DNA from: Mastigias papua | Lineage: Eukaryota; Cnidaria; Scyphozoa; Rhizostomeae; Mastigiidae | Reading direction: 5' to 3' | Assembly (NCBI GenBank): GCA_964019165.1 | Contig: OZ025277.1 | Span: forward strand, 14,154,681-14,218,680 | Length of the DNA stretch: 64,000 nucleotides | Shown: positions 30,559 to 44,519 of the stretch, piece by piece | How positions within the stretch are numbered: position 1 is the stretch's first letter | Layout of the letters: each line of letters begins with the position of its first letter | Position numbers and translations under genes: made by a program | Notes under the pieces: model-generated | What the model was told of the DNA's origin: nothing | Databases searched by the model: none | Seen by the model: only the letters and a program-made list of their open reading frames with translations

Positions 30559-33500
30559 TCAAATAAATTTCTTCTTTGTTGCAGTATACCTCTCCATGTA
30601 CTGGAAGAAAAGAAAAAATATATAAAGGATGTCACAAAATTTATGGCTAGAATATGATATAATACTGATGATTCCTTGCAGTATCATGTGTGATAGATAC
30701 CCCCTTTCAAGCAACACTGAAGTCCGAACAACATGTAGCAGAGAAGTTAACACCTTATATCATGAAATCTAATGGATATGAATACTTCAACCTTAAGAGG
30801 GAAATGGCTCACCTAGCATATCCCTGCTTCTTATCAGTTAACACAAACTGTAGTACTATTCCAGAGGTAAATCCTTTGCAGACAACTTAAATAAGGAACA
30901 TGGTATTGTAAGATGTAGAGTAGCCTTGTTGCTATGATCTTTTGAGATTAAGCCCTTCATTCTACATGTTTGTTGTTTATCATTATTTATTTCAATGGGT
31001 GAGTGGCCAAGTGGTTAGAGTGCTTGACTGCTGTGTGGAACATTGATGGTTTGAGCCGAACCTTCAGATCATAGTTAGGATGCTCATTCACTGTCCACCC
31101 TGCAGCAAATGGAAACCTGGTGAAACACTAAGGAAGCTTAAGATGGCAAGGGAAGGAACAGGTCAGGTAGGGTGACCGTCACCCTACCACACTATGCCGA
31201 CAGCTCAGGATAAGTGTCCTCTCTAGCAGGCACTCCCTGATGTATGGAATTGTATATGGGATTAACCTTTACCTTTACAGTACTATGGATGCCATCAAAA
31301 TGATGTAGGCATGCCAAGTAGTAGCAGGCATTTAGCTCTTCATTTGGGATAGGGAGTCAATGGACCACAGGGCAACATTCCAATAAAAATTACCCACTCA
31401 CACCACAGACAATAAATGGCTACTCTCCATCCAGTCCAGAATAGATGTCTCCCCTATTATTAATTTTTTCAAAATGCATACCAGGACATTCTCATTGCAA
31501 ACCTCCCCCCCCCCCTGGTTATTAATTTTGAGCCAAGAGCAAATTTTTCCAACCAGACAGACCCAGAATTGCCCAGTGAAAGTAACTCGTGAATGTTTGT
31601 TGTAATGAAAAAATGCTAGTGTGAAATGAGTAATTGCTGCAAGAAGCACTGAAAATGCAGCTGACAGTTGTGCCAATGATGATGACATCATTATGAATGA
31701 TGATGATAGACACACTTGTAGTATGCTAGAAATATGTAATAAACAAAATAAGTTCTTTGTCAAAAACTAAATGTTTATTCAATGCATATGTTGGCATTCT
31801 CTCCACCTCCATCTATAACAGTCCACCACATAGGCATTCACCTTGGAGCTTTTTCCACCCACCCCCTTCCCACTTATTACTTAAAATATCTCAAGAGACT
31901 ATTTTCTTTAAAACTTAAAGCATAGGAATATATCATTGAAAAGGACCACTCACAGTGTCATAGCCTTCTTTATCATGAAGCTCTCTCATTTGAAACAAGT
32001 TTCCATCAACAGCAAGAACAGCAATCTGAGAGTTCTGAAGTAAGTCTGTTGAAACTGCATCAATTCCCAAACAATTCTCATCAACCCTCAATACCTTTAG
32101 CCGTGGGCATTTAGTAAGTGATGAAGGCAAAGTTGATAATCTGTTCTGATTTAGGTTAAGCTCAATTGCTTGCAAATTTTCAAGGCTGTCAGGTATACTG
32201 TGGATTTTATTTCCAGACAAATCAATGGCATCAAGCTTCTGCAACAAGCAAATTTCAACTGGAAAAGTCTGCAAACTGTTGTTGCATAATGTCAGTGATG
32301 TAAGGTTTTTCAATTTAGGAAATATTCCCTCCGGTAAATGACTGATATGATTTCCAGCTAAACTAAGAGTCTCCAACTTTGTGAGATTGCCCATAAATTG
32401 AGGAACAATTTCTAAATCAAAGGAAGATATGAAAGAACAACCTCAAAAGAAGATATATACTGGTGCCCTATGTGAGCTTTTAACATAGATTGAGCCTCAA
32501 CAAGGAATATCCAATTAAAGCATGATCAGCAAATAAATAATGATAATAAATAATAAATAATAAATATAAATAATAAATAATGATCTAGATAGTAAATGGT
32601 CCTGGTATAACTATTTTTATGAACTAAAGATAGATACAAACACTGCTATATTGAAGCTCTGTGTTAATATGTTAACTAGCAGAAAATAATTAATTCATGA
32701 ATGCACAAATAAAAACAAAAGGCATTCCATAACAGTAGTGTAAGTCCTCAGATTTATTTCCACCATTGATAAAGCTGCCTTCAAATTAGTCCCCTCAAAT
32801 AAACCACCATCAGATTAGACCCCAAAATTAGCCCCCTTGATGTAAGTACAACTCATTAATATGTCCCTTAATTAAATAAGTGTACTTAATGATTTATGGT
32901 AGGCAAAGCAACTAATCAGGAGCTTACCAAGCCTGTTACTATTCATAGTAAAACTCTTCAAATTTGTAAATTGGGCAAATACTGCAGGTATTTCATGCAG
33001 CTTGTTATTTGATAAATCTATTGTCCGTAATGCTTTAGAGAGTGTTGAAAATTCTGGTGGTAGCTGTGAACAAAAGTGATAAAAATCAGAAGATCTATTA
33101 AGAAATTATGGTTCTCTTGGTCACAAAGAACACAAATAAAACAACATTTTGAAATTTTACAGTGAAGTTCATTAGAAAAATGATGTGACTCTGAATCTAT
33201 GGTATAGATTTAAAACACAACAAATTTTAATAATACACAAGTCTACGTAAGAATCTTCAATTTTGGAAAGCAACTGGGTAATATAAAATATGGAGCTCCA
33301 AATGCGAGGGAAAACCCATCCTGATATAAAACCTAACTGTCATAGCCCACTAACTTAAACTTCAGTGCACCATCGCAATTTAACAAGAATAAGGAGATTA
33401 AACATTATAATGATCAGGCAATACTTATGCCGTGTGAATGCAATTTTCCACAATCCTGAACATTCTTATAGATATTTTCATGACGATAGACCTTAGCACT

Positions 33501-33723
33501 TCCCTGTGCATTATAAACTAAAACAAACGTTGCTCGATCGTGTCTCGCTACCATCCCAATTCCACTACTAGTTCTGACACACATGAAAAGGCAAGCTGGC
33601 ACTCTTCACTTCCAAGTTTGAATGCATCATAAAAAAACTTACTTGCTTCAAACCTTTGCCATTTAACGAGCAAACCCCTGTTTTTCTTGCGTTCTCAATT
33701 TGTGGCGCTAATGAATTCCCCAT
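30559..33723 (-). CDS. LRRC57: LRRC57 homologue, leucine-rich repeat protein, 4 exons
   Basis: Exons 33643-33723, 32928-33063, 31954-32411 and 30559-30600 (TGA at 30559-30561) sum to 717 nt, 238 residues; human LRRC57 is 239. Start MGNSLAPQIENARKTGV matches the family start; Gly2 fits N-myristoylation, so I prefer this ATG over one nine codons upstream. LRR units follow (LRTIDLSNNKL, LETLSLAGNHI, LTSLTLCNNSL, LDAIDLSGNKI, ELNLNQNRL, LKVLRVDENCL). The last tiny exon encodes YMERYTATKKKFI, almost the vertebrate tail. All junctions have AG/GT and matching phases (0, 1, 0). Biochemical role is poorly known; a membrane-associated scaffold is inference. It shares a 325-bp divergent upstream region with EXT2. 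Confidence 0.96.
30996..31279 (+). mobile_element. tRNA-derived SINE, full-length copy
   Basis: The head reads GGGTGAGTGGCCAAGTGG, containing a good pol III A box (TGGCCAAGTGG, 31004-31014), and about 45 bp on a B-box-like GGTTTGAGCCG. A non-tRNA body follows and the 3' end is an ACCTTT repeat. A second, head-less copy lies at 49355-49536 on the other strand. It is in the last intron of LRRC57. Confidence 0.82.
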
Positions 33724-34048
33724 GCCCAATGGGTAGATAAAATAATTCAAGAGCTTGGCCTGGCTTGGTCAAATAGGATCTCAGCAAAGATAAATCATGA
33801 TTTGTGGTCTGAATTGAGTAGACAATATCATTCTACAATTTTCAAACAACAACATATGAAAGCTGGAAATCTGGACGTTGTATGCACTCTGTTTCACTAT
33901 CGACTTCCCAATTCAGAAATTAAAGTGAAGACTGTGAAGGAGCAATACACAGAAAGCTTCCAAAATGGCGAAGGTGAGGCAGTTTGTTGGTAGCCACCAA
34001 GGAATATATCGACTGACCAATGGTTAATGAAAGCATACATTTTAGAAC
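33724..34048. promoter_or_regulatory. Head-to-head intergenic region of LRRC57 and EXT2
   Basis: Only 325 bp separate the two start codons, so this stretch must hold at least part of both promoters and 5' UTRs. I see no obvious TATA box. A 63-codon frame inside it (33802-33993) has no family resemblance. Confidence 0.6.
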
Positions 34049-36175
34049 ATGCAGCTAAAGTTTCGATATCTTTTGCTTTTCATCCTCATTGTACTGCTGC
34101 TAACTTTAGTTGGACTTTTTTTTGAAACAGCCCTCCAGTGGACAGCGTATTCAAATCATAAACATTTGGGCGGTGTAGGAACTGCACTGCCTGTTAGGAA
34201 GGTACCCAGCAGTGATGGGCAAAATGCTAGCACCCAAAGAAACTGTAGATTTGATTCTTGTTTCAATATTTTGAAATGCCATATTGACTCAGGGTGGCGA
34301 GTAAAAGTTTACATATATCCAGAAGAGCAGTTTATCACTGAGTATGATGAAAGAATATTCCCTGAAGCAACTAAAGAATTCAAGAAGATTATAAGTGCCA
34401 TACGTGGAAGTAAATTCTGGACAAATGATTCAACTGAAGCATGCATTTTTGTACCTAATGTTGATATCCTATCTGAACGAGTTGTGCTGACAACTCCTGC
34501 TGCCAGCGCTCTGTCATCTTTAGAGTTTTGGAATGGAGGGGAGAATCATATCTTATTTAATTTCTTTCAAAAGAAGTCATCATCTGCGAATGCACTTACA
34601 ATTAAAACAGGGAAAGCAATGGTTGTATCTGCTGATTTTAATCAGCTAAATTTTAGGCCAAAATTTGATTTAGTCATTCCAGTTATTAACTCATTTGCCA
34701 ATCCAACTGAAGTTATCAGAGAGATACCACAGATGAGGTTTACAGAAAAAAGAAAATGGCTCTTGATTATCCAGTATGGTGCTGTATCAAGATCAATGAA
34801 AGCTCAACTTGAGGATATTATAGACACAAACAAAGGAGATGTGCTTTACTTGTCATACTGTGAAGATGCAAACATGGAGTCAGCAACAAGGGAACGCTGC
34901 ATGGCAACAAAGTCATTTGCATATCCAGATATTCTAAGAGATGGTACATTTTGTTTAGTGTTGCCATCAACAGGCCTCTTGAAGACATTCTTGGTTGATG
35001 CCATGATGCATGGGTGCATACCAGTTTTCCTTCAAGGATATCTGAAGCCATTCATGTTTGTTATAGATTGGAAGAGAGCCTCTATAACTCTCAATGTTAA
35101 CCAATTGAAGGACCTGCTTAAAATTCTCAAGCAAAAAGATACAAATCAGCTAGCCTTATATAGGAAACAGGTTGTCTTTTTATGGGAGAAGTATTTTTCT
35201 TCTCTTCAAAAAGTCACACTGACAACACTTGAAATCCTTAATGATAGAATCTCTCCACACAAAGCAAAAATGTATGAAGATTGGAATGGACACATAGACA
35301 TATTTCAGAATGGCCACTTTACAACTGCCAACCATCCACCCCTCTTTTTACCACTTGCCCCACCACAACATAGAGGATACACAGCAGTAATTTTAACATT
35401 CAACAGAAATAAAGTTCTTTTCCAGCTTATCAGCCACCTTGGTAAGTCTCCAAGCCTTGACAAGATTGTGATAATTTGGAATAATCCAAAGGTCAACCCC
35501 CCTGCTGTTTCCAAGATACCAAACATCAGCAAACCACTGGTTGTTATAAGAGCAGAAGCAAACAAACTAAGTAACAGATTTTATCCATACAAGGAGATAG
35601 AAACAGATGCAATCTTGTCAATTGATGATGACATATCCATGTTAACAGTAGATGAATTAGAGTTTGGCTTTCATGTCTGGAAGCAGAACTCAGATAGGCT
35701 TGTAGGATTTCCAGGCAGGAATCACAAACAATGGTCAAGCAACAATAAGCAAGGCTTCCTGTATCAATCAGAATGGAGTAATGATATTTCTATGGTTTTA
35801 ACTGGAGTTGCATTTTATCACAAAATATACAACTATCTTTTTACTTACAAGATGCCCAAGGGTATAGTAAGATACATTGACAAACGAATGAACTGCGAAG
35901 ATATTGCAATGAATTTCTTGATTGCTAACCTTACCAGAAAATCTCCCATTAAAGTGACAACCAGAAAGAGATTTATCTGCCCTCAATGCTCCAGCAACGA
36001 ATCACTGTGGTCAGAGACAAGTCATTTTCTAAAGCGCTCAGAATGCCTTGTGGAATTTACAAAATATTTTGGGCATATGCCCTTACAGAGAGTTGAATTT
36101 AGAGCAGATCCAGTACTTTTTAAAGAAAATGTACCAGAAGAAATAAAAGCGTTTCCTGATGTTGGGTTTGTTTAG
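34049..36175 (+). CDS. EXT2: Exostosin-2 (heparan-sulfate co-polymerase), intronless
   Basis: 708 residues, close to human EXT2 (718). Type II Golgi/ER protein: membrane segment at about residues 7-27 (YLLLFILIVLLLTLVGLFF). An exostosin GT47 domain spans roughly 65-400, with CRFDSCFNILKC and VKVYIYPEEQF. A GT64 domain covers about 440-690: YTAVILTFNRNKVLFQLI, NKLSNRFYPYKEIETDAI, DDD at 526-528 as the metal-binding DXD, SNDISMVLTGVAFYHK, MNCEDIAMNFLIANLT. The tail RADPVLF...AFPDVGFV matches EXT2 rather than EXT1. EXT2 works with EXT1 to polymerise heparan sulfate. A single uninterrupted exon is unusual, as vertebrate EXT2 has many introns. It could be a retrocopy that replaced or supplements the parent gene. 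Confidence 0.96.
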   Translation: MQLKFRYLLLFILIVLLLTLVGLFFETALQWTAYSNHKHLGGVGTALPVRKVPSSDGQNASTQRNCRFDSCFNILKCHIDSGWRVKVYIYPEEQFITEYDERIFPEATKEFKKIISAIRGSKFWTNDSTEACIFVPNVDILSERVVLTTPAASALSSLEFWNGGENHILFNFFQKKSSSANALTIKTGKAMVVSADFNQLNFRPKFDLVIPVINSFANPTEVIREIPQMRFTEKRKWLLIIQYGAVSRSMKAQLEDIIDTNKGDVLYLSYCEDANMESATRERCMATKSFAYPDILRDGTFCLVLPSTGLLKTFLVDAMMHGCIPVFLQGYLKPFMFVIDWKRASITLNVNQLKDLLKILKQKDTNQLALYRKQVVFLWEKYFSSLQKVTLTTLEILNDRISPHKAKMYEDWNGHIDIFQNGHFTTANHPPLFLPLAPPQHRGYTAVILTFNRNKVLFQLISHLGKSPSLDKIVIIWNNPKVNPPAVSKIPNISKPLVVIRAEANKLSNRFYPYKEIETDAILSIDDDISMLTVDELEFGFHVWKQNSDRLVGFPGRNHKQWSSNNKQGFLYQSEWSNDISMVLTGVAFYHKIYNYLFTYKMPKGIVRYIDKRMNCEDIAMNFLIANLTRKSPIKVTTRKRFICPQCSSNESLWSETSHFLKRSECLVEFTKYFGHMPLQRVEFRADPVLFKENVPEEIKAFPDVGFV

Positions 36176-36835
36176 GAACAGTTCACATATTTTCATAATG
36201 CTGTGTTCATTTAGAGACAGTCCACATATTTCCATAAGTTTTTTGGCCATTCCAGACACCCCCTCTTCCTGTAATCACCCATAATCACGGGCTAGGCCCC
36301 CTCATAAATTATGTCACTTCCCTAGTTCTCAAATACATTTTAATAATTCTAACATGCTACTGTCAATTAGTAAAAAATTGTTTCTACTTTTTTGACATGG
36401 TGTGGTTCCTGCTCTTAACAGTGAAGAGTTGTTTCCAACTGTGATTCTGTCTCTTGATTTGCTTTGATAGCTGAAAATGATTTTCCAGGAGGAGTCATAG
36501 CATGAGAAAGTTGAAGGACATAGCATTTATATCATAGCGCCTAGCAAACGTGTAAAACAACCGTATTACAACTACAGAAAACAAAGGAAATAATTGGCCT
36601 TCATGTGTAGAGCAGTCATCAAATTGTATGGGAATGACATATAAATAATCTATTTTGTTTTGCGAAAGATTCCTTTCAATTCTAATACGTCAAACATTAT
36701 GAAAATACTTTGAAAGTTCAAAAACCATCAATGTCTTGTTCGACGCCATCAATGAGAATGCAGTAAGCAGAATTCTGATTTGTCAGCAAATTGTCCCAGA
36801 TAAGTCTTCTGTACATAGCGATGTCCAAGTCGTCC

Positions 36836-36841
36836 TTTATT
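36836..36841 (-). terminator. Poly(A) signal for SMCO4
   Basis: AATAAA on the minus strand, about 45 nt past the SMCO4 stop codon. Confidence 0.5.
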
Positions 36842-36885
36842 CTACAAAGCAACCAACAATCAGTTTTCTTCATAGCAACCACCCT

Positions 36886-37068
36886 TTAAAGCTCGACTTT
36901 CCGTTTGTTGGTGTTTACGTACACGTACGTGATAATTAAAACTGCGACAGCAATCATAATTGGAATTACAATGAACAACGACTTTCTCTTGGTTTCCAAA
37001 TTTTCTTGCTTTCTTTTCCTCTTCATCTTGCTCGTTTCCTTAGCGACTTTCCCTTTCAACTGTCTCAT
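36886..37068 (-). CDS. SMCO4: SMCO4-like small membrane protein, 60 aa
   Basis: A single-exon frame begins MRQLKGKVAKETSKMKRKRK, which matches the conserved start of vertebrate SMCO4 (MRQLKGKPKKETSK...). It continues with a short charged coiled-coil-like stretch, one membrane span (about residues 31-50, IVIPIMIAVAVLIITYVYV) and a basic tail. Length is 60 against 59 in human. Function is unknown in vertebrates too. It sits on the opposite strand, 0.7 kb beyond the 3' end of EXT2, so the two are convergent. Confidence 0.88.
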   Translation of the reverse strand: MRQLKGKVAKETSKMKRKRKQENLETKRKSLFIVIPIMIAVAVLIITYVYVNTNKRKVEL

Positions 37069-37453
37069 CGTCCTTTTCTATTGGATCACTGCAACACGGT
37101 ACCAGTTCCTCTATTTAGGCCGTTCGGGGTAAAGATGATTCATAACAAGGAAGATGTGCTGTTCTTTGCCATCAGTGCTCTTTGCTGATTACAGGTAGGG
37201 AGCCTCATTTTCAATATTGAAAACGAGAGCAAATGGCACCCATATGGTTTGAGTTTTCGGGTCTCGCGTGGTTACGATTAAGTATATCAGGGGCCGTCAA
37301 TAATTGATAAGTTGTTCGTAGTTTACTTATAAATCAATCTGCACATAATGTAGGTGGCTTTAGCTAGCTGCCTGGATCTGAATCAAATTGTGCAACTTTC
37401 AAGCATACTTGGGAGCACTACTAGAGCAATGCAAAACTGTTGTATGCCTCATC

Positions 37454-40577
<3,124 letters not shown>

Positions 40578-41277
40578 TTCTCCAAAGACACCAAACAAAC
40601 TTATGACAGTTGTTGTTGCAATCACTTGATGAAAAGGGGAGTACCCCGCATTGTCGGTGGTCTATTGAGCAGAAGCAGAAGACACGGCAAAACATTGCTT
40701 GTTTTCTAAGAATGCTGTGGTTCTTTACAGATACAATGGTTCTTTAACTGTTTCTCAACCTCACAGAGTGAAAAAAAACAGCTCCGACAAATTTCGTTTC
40801 ATACTCCTGTACCATGCGTTTGCAATCGTTTTCAACGCCCCCTCCCCCTCCCCAATTCTACCTAAACAGTAGCAATTACATTTTATTCCATGTATTTACC
40901 ATGCAGATTTCCCTTAGTCAAATAGCAATTAAAACTAATGATTGGTTAATTACCGGGAAGTGGTTTCCAGTGCTCTGATTTTTGATTTCCGTCTAAAGCG
41001 AAAGTGAGGTCGATTGTTACACCAAAACATAGTCAGCTGTTTTGGGTTACAAAGCGAAGGGAATTCCCAAGAAAGCTTATCAATATAAACATCATATAGT
41101 GGAGGACGATCTCATAGCGGCCTAAGATCTCAAAGTTTGTACCTGATTGCCGTTTTACTTTGTGAAGCCTACAACAGCTTTGCGTGAAGTTGAAAGAATT
41201 GGGCCTAGGCAGAAGTTTGAGCTCCACTTGTTGCCGATAAAAGAGCAAGAGAAAATACAGTTCCCACTTGCAGCAAT

Positions 41278-41661
41278 ATGGATGATGAGGCTAAGGATTT
41301 CGTGAAATTTTTGCCTCCAGAACTCCTTGAGATAATTTTTGCAAATGTTGGAGAGAAAGGTATTCATTCCTCGCTACTGACTTGCAAAGCGTGGATGCAA
41401 TTTGTTGACAATGATAATGCCATATGGCAAGTTCTTTGCAAGGACCTAGACAAGGATGATATCGAAGAAGACCTCGTAAATGGGCTTTCATGGAAAACAA
41501 TTTTCTTGAATAACCAGGGCGTTAAAGGGACTGTACGAAGATGGATGAAGGGAAAATACAGTCACCTGAATTCCTACGACGAGCTTGCTTCACAGAAAGT
41601 AATGGCTGTGTTTGATGTAGATACTTGGGGGCTCATCCTGGAAGCAGAGCTGAGGCGTTGA
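41278..41661 (+). CDS. FBXO48: FBXO48-like F-box protein, 127 aa
   Basis: Single exon. An F-box at about residues 9-50 (FLPPELLEIIFANVG...SSLLTCKAWMQFV...WQVLCKDL) would bind SKP1 of an SCF ubiquitin ligase. The C-terminal block DVDTWGLILEAELRR nearly equals the FBXO48 tail (DADTWGEILEAELER), with SWKTIFL and WMKGKYSHLNS between. Vertebrate FBXO48 is 155 aa with a longer N-terminus. It is divergently arranged with TYW5, about 0.7 kb between starts. A poly(A) signal AATAAA lies at 41813-41818. Confidence 0.9.
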   Translation: MDDEAKDFVKFLPPELLEIIFANVGEKGIHSSLLTCKAWMQFVDNDNAIWQVLCKDLDKDDIEEDLVNGLSWKTIFLNNQGVKGTVRRWMKGKYSHLNSYDELASQKVMAVFDVDTWGLILEAELRR

Positions 41662-41812
41662 ATCTACTGGAAAATAAGTGGAATTCAACCCTGTTGAGAT
41701 TAATGATCAAATGTGAATATTCCCAGTAATATATGACTTGTAAATACTATTATGTTGTAGAAGTTATCAGTTTAGAAGGATTAATAATAATTTTTGTAAA
41801 ACCCGAATAATG

Positions 41813-41818
41813 AATAAA
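41813..41818 (+). terminator. Poly(A) signal for the FBXO48-like gene
   Basis: AATAAA about 150 nt past the stop codon. Confidence 0.55.
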
Positions 41819-44519
41819 AGAGTACTACTTACTGTTTTTAGTAAGTGTAATAATAATGGACATCATTATGATAGAGGTAGCAACAATGTGCATATGGAAA
41901 AGAGGCCGAATACAGCTTTTTTTGGTATGACGGACGTATATTAGAAACTATTGTCTATTCTGTTTCATAATTAAAGTAGGTGGCGTCTGGAAACCTCAGA
42001 AGAAATAGGACATTACGTCATATTAGACGGAATTGCGACTTCCAAGAAAGCATCATAGTTCGGCGAGGAAGCAAATTTACTGTAATCTTTTTAGACCTCC
42101 AAGACAATAGCTAATCCATTCAAAGACCATTATGGGACGTGGGGAGTACAGTGCTCCTATGAAAAAAATCCAGTCAACTTTGCCATAGAAGAAATAGGTT
42201 CAGGGACTCGCATTGGGGGTATGGGATTGTAGCATCCCTATAACACTTTTCAGTCGATCCTTTCTTAGAAGAATTCGGTTTGTCCCAAACTGTGGGACTG
42301 CAAGCAATGCAAATCCAAGTCGGTCAGATGCCAAAATGGCAGTCATATACCTAAGTTGGTGCTATTCTAAACTCTCGGTCATTTGCAAGGAAATGTTCAC
42401 CAAGCAGACTCGATGATGAGCAAGCATGAAACTCTAAATATACTCCAATCTGCTTTTCCTTATTGGTGAGTCGCAAGGCATATTGGTGTGTTCAGTGTAC
42501 TCAGTGTGTCATATTACACGCCTTTTTATGGAACGTGGTCTATATGAATATCAAGACTCAAATTCCCTGCAATTTAAGAAAACTTTAAGAACAATACAAA
42601 GCTCAAGCCTCCTCACTGCTTAGATATTTTTGTTATTTGAATTCTCATGTTTAGGAGTTATTACAGTATAATGCGGTTCTCTGGGGAGTACACTGTTAGA
42701 TACACACTTCCTATCATAGGAATATAGTCTATACGAGAATTAATGCTCAAAATCGCTAAAATTTAAGAATGATTTAAGCATATTCTCAGGCATGAAATTA
42801 AAAGTTTTTAAGAATATCAAGGCTTGATGAAAAGTAGGTATTCTTGTAAAAAAGAAGTATATTCAACTCTCCATAGTGAAACGTCCATAGAATAATCAAC
42901 CGTTAAATTGTTACATTATGAACCCCTTCATCAAGAGTTGCAGTCTTTTGGCTCCAGATAACTTCGATACATTTCATTTCATTTAATCTTAATTATACAT
43001 AAATCCTTTGAGCTACACTACTACTAAGATATACAGTTCATGATGTTAATTTTAATTTAAGTAACAAAAGGGAATAATTTAAAATAAAGAAAAATGTTGC
43101 TGTTCTTCCAGGGAGTTGTGTTTTAATTTTCATATTTCTCCGCTCTCTTTGAACATGGAAAAGTCGATAAGTGTTTCAAAAGCCTGTTAAATGTATGTTG
43201 TTTTCCTCCATCCAGGTGACATCTGCTTCTTTGATAGCTTCGTTTTAAATATTTCGTGCTTTCCCGCTTTGTTCGCGTGTGCAGCATACACTTTCCGGTG
43301 CCAATCGAGGACATGTCAGAAAATTGTTAAGCACCTCAATCAAAGAACTCAATTCAAAAGAATACTCCTGCATTTAACGCTGACAAACTTCTTAAACCTT
43401 TATTTCCAACATAACGTTCAAACCCTCGATTATCAAAAGCTGCATTTCCGACAGAATTGAGTCGGTAGTCATAGTAAACCGGAGTATTTTGGCAGATTGG
43501 TACACATAGAATTAGTACGACTTAGTGAAAGTCCCGCTTATCCAGGGTACGACTTAAGCTGGGTATTTTGGCCTGATTTTAGTGGGCAAGTCCAAGGGAA
43601 ATAAAGAACTAATCTGACTAATCGAAAGTCGAAGTTATCGAGGGTACGACTTAACGGGACGTAATTGTAGTTTGATGCCTTGAATCTTCATGGCATGTGC
43701 AATTTCAAACAGGCGTAACACTACAAGCAATCGGTATTAAGAAGCCAGCTCCATTCTTTGAAGTCAAAATTGCATGAACTTTGTGTAATCCATGAAGCAG
43801 TGTTTCATACAAGTGTTAAAGTTGAAACTTACCATCCCTTTAATAGCCTGTCTTACCTAATAATAAATCAAATGTTTTCCTTGTTTCTGTTTTGTGTTTC
43901 AAGGCTATGCGTGTGCAGTTAAAGTGAATCATTAAGGAAATTTTAGTACTACTTTGGGTTCCAAAAATGGCATTTAGTTAGGCTCCTTATAAAAACGTGG
44001 ATTTTTTCCGATCGGACTTCTGACAGTTACATCTTTGGGCTATGTCTGATAACCTAATAACTCCAGAAAACCTTCACAGTAGACAAAGTGATGTTTGCGA
44101 AATTTCAAAAGCGCCATCGCAGTGACAATGAAGTAGAATTCTGCTTGTGCTAGACATAGGAACAAGTAGAGTCGAAAAATTAATCAATTCTTAAAGCAGA
44201 ATTAATTACTGTCGATGGTATTGCATTAGGTCATCAATTGAAGCATTGTTCTTTAGTAACAGGGGCATTAGAATTAAGGTGGCTCTGTTTACAGGTAGCA
44301 TTGAGCAAAAAAAGTGACTTCACTGAACATGCACGCTGGCAAATGCAAGGCCCACGGAGCGTGAAGTTGCTCAGTGAACCTTCACAAACAGATCTACACT
44401 TTACTGGGGCCCTGAATTCTTGGAGAGACTGAACGATAGAAAGGTAATTCGCTGTTAACACCCCTACATTTACACATGGATGTGGATGAGAAAAGGGGGT
44501 CTCTCATCGTCACCATATC
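41819..44519. other. Intergenic between FBXO48 and Jun
   Basis: No convincing gene. Around 43500-43665 two partial direct repeats (GGGTACGACTTAA) with a GTTATCGAGG block look like a worn Tigger-type MITE. The segment next to 44520 should be the Jun promoter and 5' UTR. Confidence 0.45.
44315..44322 (+). promoter_or_regulatory. Possible CRE/AP-1-like site upstream of Jun
   Basis: TGACTTCA, one base off the TGACATCA element through which vertebrate JUN autoregulates, lies 198 nt before the start codon. An 8-mer with one mismatch is weak evidence alone. Confidence 0.25.

Noticed and set aside
30996..31080. Possible tRNA gene
   Set aside because: A and B boxes are present but the fold and anticodon arm are imperfect and the body is repeated elsewhere; it is a SINE head.
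34818..35738. Minus-strand open frames inside EXT2
   Set aside because: Antisense shadows of the EXT2 coding sequence.
40578..40625. Upstream ATG for TYW5 adding 16 residues
   Set aside because: The MAAVEE start gives exactly the usual family length and the extension has no family counterpart.
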